From assembly GCA_044370695.1 (NCBI GenBank), contig JBILVB010000106.1, positions 1 through 13,392 of the forward strand: a DNA stretch of 13,392 bases, read 5' to 3'. Shown here one piece after another: positions 1 to 5,504 of this stretch. The DNA comes from JBEIFW01 sp044370695 (lineage in GTDB: Bacteria; Actinomycetota; Acidimicrobiia; Acidimicrobiales; Ilumatobacteraceae). Each line of letters begins with the position of its first letter. The first letter of the stretch is position 1. Position numbers and translations under genes: made by a program. The notes beneath the pieces are model-generated. The model made no database searches. It was not told the origin of the DNA and worked only from the letters and a program-made list of their open reading frames with translations.

Positions 1-806
1 CCGAAGTCCGCACCCTGGCCCAGGCCAACGGGGTGATCACCCCGTTCATCCACGGTGCCTGCCTGGATCCGTCGGTGATCGGCGGCCCGTTCTTCGTGAG
101 CGACTTCGTCACCGGGGAATCGGTCCCCCGCCGCGTGCTCCGCCTCGTGGAGCAGGCGGGCAACGGGGCGCGCATCGCCGCCCAGATCGCCGACGCGCTC
201 GCCCGCCTGCACGCCGTCGACCCGGCGCTCGCCCCGGCCGGACTGCCCCGCCCCGCCGACGGCGTCGGACCGATCGCTGCGGCCTTGGGCGGCGTGCGCG
301 ACTCGATCGGTCTGCTGCTGCAACCGGAACCGGCGCTGCTCTACGGGCTGCGGTGGCTGGAGGCGAACCGGCCCGACGAGCCGGCGCGCCGCACGATCGT
401 GCACTCCGACGTGCGGACCGGGAACGTGATCGTCGGGCCGGACGGGCTGCGCGCCATCCTCGACTGGGAGACGGCCAAGGTCGGCGACCCCATGGAGGAC
501 CTGGCGTGGCCCTGCCTGCGCATGTGGCGGTTCCGCAACGACCACCTGCTCGTGGGCGGCATCAGCGGGATCGAGCCCTATCGGGACGCCTACCTCGCCG
601 CCGGAGGCGCGTGGGACCAGGACCGCTTCGAGTGGTGGCGGGTGCTGGGGACCTTGCGCTGGGGGCTCGGGCTGGCCAACCAGGCCGCACAGCACCTCGA
701 CGGGCGGTTCCGCACGATCGTGATGGCGGCGAGCGGGCGCCGGGTGTCCGAGCTCGCGTGGGACCTGCTCTGCCTGATCACTCCGCCCGGCGGCCGGATC
801 GACTGA
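1..806 (+). CDS. Phosphotransferase family protein (APH/choline kinase fold), 5' end missing
   Basis: The reading frame is open from base 3 at the window edge, so the start lies outside and the GTG at 33 is probably internal. Counting from that GTG, the visible part is 257 residues. The kinase catalytic loop reads HSDVRTGN (residues 124-131, catalytic D126, metal ligand N131), followed by the second metal-binding motif ILDWE (142-146, D144). The usual Brenner motif is HGD; here the Gly is Ser. Together these identify the aminoglycoside phosphotransferase/ACAD10-like kinase superfamily. The missing N-terminus would hold the nucleotide-binding lobe; family members are commonly about 340 residues. 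The substrate cannot be told from sequence: relatives phosphorylate antibiotics, choline, sugars or hydroxyacyl-CoA intermediates. The gene converges on the GGDEF-EAL gene and overlaps its 3' end by 29 bp. The superfamily is clear; the specific function is unknown. Confidence 0.85.
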   Translation, partial: EVRTLAQANGVITPFIHGACLDPSVIGGPFFVSDFVTGESVPRRVLRLVEQAGNGARIAAQIADALARLHAVDPALAPAGLPRPADGVGPIAAALGGVRDSIGLLLQPEPALLYGLRWLEANRPDEPARRTIVHSDVRTGNVIVGPDGLRAILDWETAKVGDPMEDLAWPCLRMWRFRNDHLLVGGISGIEPYRDAYLAAGGAWDQDRFEWWRVLGTLRWGLGLANQAAQHLDGRFRTIVMAASGRRVSELAWDLLCLITPPGGRID

Positions 807-2871
807 CGCCGGCAGTGGCCGCCGGCAGGTCGAGCGGCTGGGGCGTGCCGAACAGATAGCCCTGCAACAGGTCGACGCCGAGGGCCTCGAGCACCTCGGC
901 CTGACCCTCGCGCTCGACACCCTCGGCCGTCACCCGCAGGCCGAGCGCGTGGGCCAGGCGGGTCGTCGCGTCGACGACGAGGCGGTCCTCCTCCTTCGCG
1001 TCGACCCCGGCGACGAACGACCGGTCGATCTTGAGGACCTGCACCGGGAGCGTGCGCAGGTGGGTGAGCGACGAGAACCCGGTGCCGAAGTCGTCGAGAC
1101 CGAGTCCGGTGCCTTGCGCGACGAGGCGCTCGAGCACCGAGTCGACCGCCTGGGTGGCGTGGATCACGGCGGTCTCGGTGATCTCGAGCTGGATTCGGCC
1201 GTGTTCGAGGCCGTGCCGCCGCAGCGCACCGGCGACGAGGTGGTCGAGGTCGCCACGCTGGAGCAGCGGCGCCGACACGTTGACCGACAGCCAACCGACC
1301 CGCTGGCCGCCCAGGCTCGCGCCCTCGTGCAGCGCGCGTGCGGCTCGGTCGATCATCCACTCGTCGATGCGGCCGACCAGGCCGGTGTCGAATGCGACGG
1401 GCAGGAACTCCCCCGGGGTCCACAGCCGGCCGTCGGGACCGACGACCCGCACGAGCGCCTCGCCCCCGACGAGCCGCCGGTCGGCGGCGCGCACGATCGG
1501 CTGCACGAGGAGCCGCAGGCCGTCATGGTCGATCGCCCAGCGCAAGCGCTGTTCGATCTCCATCCGGGCCAACGCGTCGCGCCGCAGGTCCTCGTCGAAC
1601 AGCTCGACCCGCGCCCGCCCGAGGGACTTCGCCTGATACATCGCCGTGTCGGCGTCGCGCAGCAGCCCCGACATGGTCGCGTCGGGCGATCCGAGGGCCA
1701 CCCCGATCGAGACGGTCACCTCGACGTCGTTGCGACCGAGCCGCACCGGCGCAGCCACGGCCCGACGGATCCGCTGCGCGACGGACTCGGCGGCCTCGCC
1801 GTCGCTCACACCGCCGAGCACCACGACGAACTCGTCGCCGCCGAGCCGAGCGACGGTGTCACCGGGTCGGGCGACCGTGACGAGGCGCCGGGACGTCTCC
1901 CGCAGCAGTTCGTCGCCCAGGTCGTGGCCGAGCGCGTCGTTGATCACCTTGAACCGGTCGAGGTCCAGCAGCAGGAGCGCGAATCCCTCACCGGCGCCGG
2001 CGCGAGCGATCGCCTCGCCGATCCGTTCGGCGAGCAGGGCCCGGTTCGCGAGGCCGGTCAGGGCGTCGTGGTGCGCGGCACGGTGGAGCGCCTGCTCGGC
2101 GGTCCGCTGCGCCGTGATGTCGACGGCCGCCAGCACCGCACCACGCATCTCCCCACAGGGCCCGAGCAGCGCCGTCGCGCTGGCCCGGAAGACCCGGCGG
2201 AGGCCATCGGGACCGTCGACCGAGTATTCGACGTCCGGCGCCGGCTCGCCCCGCAGCGCACATCCCATCGGCTGGAACTGCGCGGAGAGCGGTCGGCCGG
2301 TCGTCGGGTCGGTCAGGCCGGCCCGAGCCACCCACGCGTCGACGTCCTCCATCATCGCCGGGGCGGGGTGGGTGGCGGCGAAGGCGTCGTTGGCGAGCGT
2401 GATCTTCCCGCTCGGTGTCGCCGCGAGTACCGCGACACGCAGGTCGCCCAAGATCGTGCGCAGGAAGCCGACCTCCCGGCTCACCCCCTCGGGGACCGCG
2501 ACATGGGTCTCGAGGAGCGGCCGGAGGCTGACGGCGAACCCGCGCTCGCCTGCGATGGTCGCAGGCAGACCGGTCAGTTCGACCGAACTGGTCGCACCGT
2601 CGGCAGCGCGCACCCGGAACTCGAACCGCCCGACCACTTGACCGGCCGAGGACTTCGCCATGGCGTCGATCACGCACTCGAGATCGTCGGGGTGGATGAT
2701 CTCGAGCACCGAACCGCCCACCGCCGCCGGACGATCCACGCCGATCAGGTCGAGCATCGCCTGGTTGGCCCATCGGATCGTCCCGTCGAGAGCGACGAAC
2801 AGCACGCCATCGCGCAGGTGGTCGACGAGTTCGAGCACCGCCGCAGCATCGAGGTAACCGTTGAGCGCCAT
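778..2871 (-). CDS. Cytoplasmic PAS-PAS-GGDEF-EAL cyclic-di-GMP signalling protein
   Basis: The 697-residue protein has two PAS-like sensor domains (about 10-120 and 135-258), a GGDEF diguanylate cyclase domain (about 262-428) and an EAL phosphodiesterase domain (about 436-685). The active-site motif GGDEF (344-348) is intact, and an RxxD inhibitory-site motif (RPGD, 335-338) lies the canonical five residues before it. EAL signatures are also intact: EALVR (471-475), N531, E563, DDFGTG (593-598), K614, E650 and Q670. By family knowledge it could both make and hydrolyse cyclic-di-GMP, with the PAS domains setting the balance. There is no signal peptide or membrane segment, so it should sense a cytoplasmic or diffusible signal. 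The ATG at 2871 begins just before the first PAS domain; no good ribosome-binding site is seen. It stands alone downstream of a hairpin that probably ends the neighbouring operon, so it is likely transcribed separately. Confidence 0.95.
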   Translation of the reverse strand: MALNGYLDAAAVLELVDHLRDGVLFVALDGTIRWANQAMLDLIGVDRPAAVGGSVLEIIHPDDLECVIDAMAKSSAGQVVGRFEFRVRAADGATSSVELTGLPATIAGERGFAVSLRPLLETHVAVPEGVSREVGFLRTILGDLRVAVLAATPSGKITLANDAFAATHPAPAMMEDVDAWVARAGLTDPTTGRPLSAQFQPMGCALRGEPAPDVEYSVDGPDGLRRVFRASATALLGPCGEMRGAVLAAVDITAQRTAEQALHRAAHHDALTGLANRALLAERIGEAIARAGAGEGFALLLLDLDRFKVINDALGHDLGDELLRETSRRLVTVARPGDTVARLGGDEFVVVLGGVSDGEAAESVAQRIRRAVAAPVRLGRNDVEVTVSIGVALGSPDATMSGLLRDADTAMYQAKSLGRARVELFDEDLRRDALARMEIEQRLRWAIDHDGLRLLVQPIVRAADRRLVGGEALVRVVGPDGRLWTPGEFLPVAFDTGLVGRIDEWMIDRAARALHEGASLGGQRVGWLSVNVSAPLLQRGDLDHLVAGALRRHGLEHGRIQLEITETAVIHATQAVDSVLERLVAQGTGLGLDDFGTGFSSLTHLRTLPVQVLKIDRSFVAGVDAKEEDRLVVDATTRLAHALGLRVTAEGVEREGQAEVLEALGVDLLQGYLFGTPQPLDLPAATAGVSRSGRRAE

Positions 2872-2956
2872 CGCTCGAATCGTTCGACCACCGCCCCATG
2901 CCCCGTAAGTCGCCTGGACGAAGCCTTTCGGATCTTGATCCTCCGAGGAGGTTGCC
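2872..2956 (-). other. Gene-free leader region of the GGDEF-EAL gene with stacked short inverted repeats
   Basis: This stretch should hold the promoter and 5' leader of the GGDEF-EAL gene. Three adjacent short inverted repeats are visible: CGAA/TTCG (2919-2922 and 2927-2930), GGATC/GATCC around a 2-nt centre (2930-2934 and 2937-2941), and CCTCC/GGAGG around a 2-nt centre (2940-2944 and 2947-2951). I find no convincing -35/-10 pair on the minus strand, and no match to the conserved core of known cyclic-di-GMP riboswitches. The repeats could be operators, a structured leader, or chance in GC-rich DNA. Confidence 0.35.
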
Positions 2957-2984
2957 GGCTCGGCCGGTCGGGACCGGCCGAGCC
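2957..2984 (-). terminator. Strong GC hairpin at the end of the scpA-can operon
   Basis: A perfect 13-bp inverted repeat (arms 2957-2969 and 2972-2984, ggctcggccggtc against its complement, 2-nt centre) starts 4 nt past the stop codon of can. As RNA it would form at least an 11-bp stem with a 6-nt loop. No U-tract follows on the minus strand, so it is not a textbook intrinsic terminator, but U-less hairpins right after stop codons are common candidates in high-GC actinobacteria. It may instead protect the 3' end of the transcript. Confidence 0.6.
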
Positions 2985-2988
2985 CGGG

Positions 2989-3642
2989 TCAGGGGGCCAG
3001 CAGACCGAGCCCGGCCTGGGCTTTGGCCACGGTGTCGTCGATCTCGTCGATCTGGGTGACGGTGACCCCGAGGTCGCCGAGCAAGCCGTCGCGCAGCCCG
3101 TAGATCCAGCCGTGCACCGAGAGCACCTGCCCGCGGCGCCAGGCGTCCTGGACGATCGTGGTCCGGCACAGGTTCTCGACCTGCGCGATCACGTTGAGCT
3201 GAGCCAGACGGTCGACCTGTTGCTCGAACGGCAAGCCGTCGAGCAGCGGCCGGTGCGCGCGGGCGACGTCCTGGACGTGACGCAACCAGTTGTCGACCAG
3301 CCCGATGCGCGAGCCGGCCAGGGCGGCCCGGACCCCGCCGCACCCGTAGTGACCGGTCACGATCACGTGGCGTACCCGCAGGGCGTCCACTGCGTATTCG
3401 AGCACCGACAGTGCGTTCAGGTCCGAGTGCACGACCACGTTCGCGATGTTGCGGTGCACGAACACCTCGCCGGGGGGCAGACCGACGATCTCGTTGGCCG
3501 GGACCCGACTGTCGGAACATCCCACCCACAGGTACGCAGGGGTCTGCTGCCGGGCGAGCCGGTCGAAGAACCCGGGCTCCTCGGCGACGCGCGCGCCAGC
3601 CCAGGCTCGGTTGTTCGCCAGGAGGTCGGACGGTTCGGGCAT
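2989..3642 (-). CDS. can: Beta-class carbonic anhydrase, E. coli Can type
   Basis: This cytoplasmic zinc enzyme interconverts CO2 and bicarbonate and supplies bicarbonate to carboxylases and carbamoyl-phosphate synthesis. The 217-residue protein matches the E. coli Can pattern in length and register: zinc ligands C42, H98 and C101, with the D44/R46 dyad in the CSDSR motif (42-46) and GHYGCGG (97-103). The residues that form the non-catalytic bicarbonate site of the E. coli/Haemophilus enzymes, W39, R64 and Y181, are all present, so bicarbonate inhibition (closed-site type II behaviour) is expected. The ATG lies 3 nt after the argJ stop codon with no clear ribosome-binding site, which suggests translational coupling to argJ. 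It is the last gene of the operon, followed 4 nt later by a strong hairpin. Confidence 0.95.
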   Translation of the reverse strand: MPEPSDLLANNRAWAGARVAEEPGFFDRLARQQTPAYLWVGCSDSRVPANEIVGLPPGEVFVHRNIANVVVHSDLNALSVLEYAVDALRVRHVIVTGHYGCGGVRAALAGSRIGLVDNWLRHVQDVARAHRPLLDGLPFEQQVDRLAQLNVIAQVENLCRTTIVQDAWRRGQVLSVHGWIYGLRDGLLGDLGVTVTQIDEIDDTVAKAQAGLGLLAP

Positions 3643-3645
3643 CGC

Positions 3646-4818
3646 TCAGGTCGTGTAGTCGGCGTTGATCCGGACGTACCCGTCGGTGAGGTCGCAACCC
3701 CAGACCGTCCACGCCCCGGCACCGAGCCCGAGATCGACGACGATCCGGACCTCGTCGCCGCGCATGTAGCCGGCGAGCCGCGCCAGGCCGACCTCGTCGA
3801 CCCGGGCCGGGTACACCTCCTGCTCACCGAACGCGATCACCACCCGTTCCTGGTCGACGTCGCCGCAGTCCGGCGTCTTGCCGATCGCCATCGCCACCCG
3901 CCCCCAGTTCGGGTCGGCCCCGTGCACGGCGGTCTTCACGAGCGGCGAGTTCACGATCGACTTGGCCACCCGCTTGGCCTGCGCATCGTCCCGGGCACCG
4001 GCGACGTGGACCTCGAGCAGGGTCTCGGCCCCCTCCCCGTCCCGGGCGATCGCCTTCGTCAACGCCAGGCACACCTCGTACAGCGCCGCTTCGAGCGCAT
4101 CGCCGTCGACCGGACCGGCGGCGCCGCTGGCGAGCACCGCAGCGGTGTCCGACGTCGAGGTGTCGCTGTCGACGCTGACCGAGTTGAACGTTCGCGCCAC
4201 GACCCGACGGAACCGCGCATCGAGCTCGACCGCAGGCACGTCGGCGTCGGTGAGCACGAAGGCCAGCATCGTCGCCATGTCCGGTTCGATCATCCCGACA
4301 CCCTTGGCGATCCCGACCACTCGGGCCGCGCCGGCGGTGGCGACGGCCAGCTTCGGGACGGTGTCGGTGGTCATGATCCCCCTCGCTGCGGCCCATGCAT
4401 CGGTGCCCGCCGGCGGCTGCAGCGTGTCGAGGTGCGCCCGGATCCGCTCGATCGGGTACGTCCGGCCGATCACCCCGGTGGAGGCGATCAGGAGCTCCTC
4501 GGGGGCGCAGCCGAGGACGGTGGCCACCCGGGCGACGACCTCACGGGCATCGGCAAGACCCTGAGCGCCGGTGGCGACGTTCGCGTTCTTCGAGATCGCC
4601 ACGATCCCCCGCAGGTGCCCGCCGGCGGCGTGCTCGCGGCTGACCACCACGCTCGGGCCGGCGAACCGACTCTGGGTGAACACCGCCGCCGAGCTGCACG
4701 GGCGGTCTGCGGCGAGCACGACGAAATCGTCGGTCTCGTCCTTGATCCCGATGTTCGCGACGTGCACGGCGAACCCGGCGGGGACCGCCACCGCCGGACC
4801 GGGGGTCGATTCGGGCAC
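3646..4818 (-). CDS. argJ: Bifunctional ornithine acetyltransferase/N-acetylglutamate synthase ArgJ
   Basis: ArgJ moves the acetyl group from N-acetylornithine to glutamate in the cyclic arginine pathway; some members also use acetyl-CoA to start the pathway. It is made as a precursor that cleaves itself before a catalytic threonine. Seen here: the self-cleavage site MATML (cut expected between A182 and T183), the oxyanion motif STGVIG (113-118), VDSDTSTSDT (216-225), DPNWGR (302-307) and the C-terminal INADYTT ending. The length of 390 residues is normal for the family. Two GTG starts compete. The one at 4818 has AGGAG 7 nt upstream and is preferred; the one at 4824 would overlap the plsC stop as GTGA but has the same AGGAG only 1 nt away. 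No other arg gene is in the window, so argJ is apart from a standard argCJBD cluster here. It is followed after 3 nt by can. Confidence 0.95.
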   Translation of the reverse strand: MPESTPGPAVAVPAGFAVHVANIGIKDETDDFVVLAADRPCSSAAVFTQSRFAGPSVVVSREHAAGGHLRGIVAISKNANVATGAQGLADAREVVARVATVLGCAPEELLIASTGVIGRTYPIERIRAHLDTLQPPAGTDAWAAARGIMTTDTVPKLAVATAGAARVVGIAKGVGMIEPDMATMLAFVLTDADVPAVELDARFRRVVARTFNSVSVDSDTSTSDTAAVLASGAAGPVDGDALEAALYEVCLALTKAIARDGEGAETLLEVHVAGARDDAQAKRVAKSIVNSPLVKTAVHGADPNWGRVAMAIGKTPDCGDVDQERVVIAFGEQEVYPARVDEVGLARLAGYMRGDEVRIVVDLGLGAGAWTVWGCDLTDGYVRINADYTT

Positions 4819-4820
4819 GG

Positions 4821-5504
4821 TCACGCTCCTGCTCGCTGTTGGGCCCGGTCGAACAGCTCCTGCAATTGGACGTGCAGCCGGTCGGAGAGGTCCTTCACGG
4901 CGCGCCGGGAGGTCACCTTCGATCCCTCGGCCGAGGCCTCGACCCGCAGCGGCGCCCCGATGATCACGTGCACCTTGGAGGGGCGGATGAACCGGGCCCC
5001 CTTGCCCATCGCCCGCTCCGAACCGCCGATGCCGACCGGCACGATCGGCACGCCGGCCCGGGCCGCGAGGTATGCGGCCCCGTCCTTGAGCGGCAACACG
5101 ACGGGGCCGGACTTGCGCTCACCCTCGGGGAACAGCACGAGCGGCTCACCGGCCTCGAGGATCTCCAGGCACCGGTGCAGCGCCTCGCGGTCCGCGGTGT
5201 CGCGGCTGACGGGGAAGCCGCCGAGCGCACTGAGCAACCACGCCGACGCGGCGCTCTTCCACAGCGAGTCCTTGCCCATGTAGCGCAGGCGTCGGAACGT
5301 GGCGACCGCGGCGTACGGGGTGTCCATGTTCGAGCGGTGGACGGGCGCCAGGACGAACGCCCCGTCGGTCGGCACGTGCTCGCGGCCTTCGACGCTCAAG
5401 CGGTTCCACACCCGCGAGAACCCGACGACGACGAAGCGGCCCACCTGGTAGAAGGCACGCGCGCCCGGCCCCTGGCCGGCCAGGCGGGTACGCACCTTGG
5501 TCAT
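4821..5504 (-). CDS. plsC: 1-acyl-sn-glycerol-3-phosphate acyltransferase (PlsC family)
   Basis: This enzyme makes phosphatidic acid by acylating lysophosphatidic acid at the membrane. The 227-residue protein shows the family's catalytic HX4D motif, HRSNMD (H56 and D61), the acceptor-binding motif FPEGER (125-130), and a PIVPVGI segment (153-159) typical of the fourth conserved block. A hydrophobic stretch near residues 22-32 may help membrane association, but there is no clear transmembrane helix. The ATG at 5504 overlaps the aroA-cmk stop as ATGA and has GGGAGGG 6 nt upstream, which settles the start. The frame stays open far upstream, but that part is antisense-like shadow sequence over aroA-cmk. 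Paralogues with other lysolipid acceptors exist, so the exact substrate is inferred. In many actinobacteria der (engA) follows cmk/plsC; here argJ follows. Confidence 0.9.
   Translation of the reverse strand: MTKVRTRLAGQGPGARAFYQVGRFVVVGFSRVWNRLSVEGREHVPTDGAFVLAPVHRSNMDTPYAAVATFRRLRYMGKDSLWKSAASAWLLSALGGFPVSRDTADREALHRCLEILEAGEPLVLFPEGERKSGPVVLPLKDGAAYLAARAGVPIVPVGIGGSERAMGKGARFIRPSKVHVIIGAPLRVEASAEGSKVTSRRAVKDLSDRLHVQLQELFDRAQQRAGA
4826..4830 (-). promoter_or_regulatory. Ribosome-binding site that favours the inner GTG start of argJ
   Basis: Minus-strand AGGAG lies 7 nt before the GTG at 4818 but only 1 nt before the GTG at 4824, so it favours the shorter ArgJ (390 rather than 392 residues). 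Confidence 0.6.

Noticed and set aside
2872..2956. Flagellar sigma factor (FliA-type) promoter for the GGDEF-EAL gene
   Set aside because: A TCAAG is present on the minus strand, but there is no GCCGATAA-like -10 at the required 14-16 nt spacing.
2872..2988. Cyclic-di-GMP riboswitch (GEMM) upstream of the GGDEF-EAL gene
   Set aside because: A GGCAACC...GG pattern and a CCGAAAGG loop look faintly similar, but the conserved GACGCAAAGCC core and receptor are missing.
949..5283. Very long plus-strand open frame (1444 codons) running antisense to the GGDEF-EAL, can, argJ and plsC genes
   Set aside because: It is rich in Arg, Gly, Asp, Pro and His without any recognisable domain, and it covers well-identified minus-strand genes. 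Long antisense frames are expected in DNA this GC-rich.
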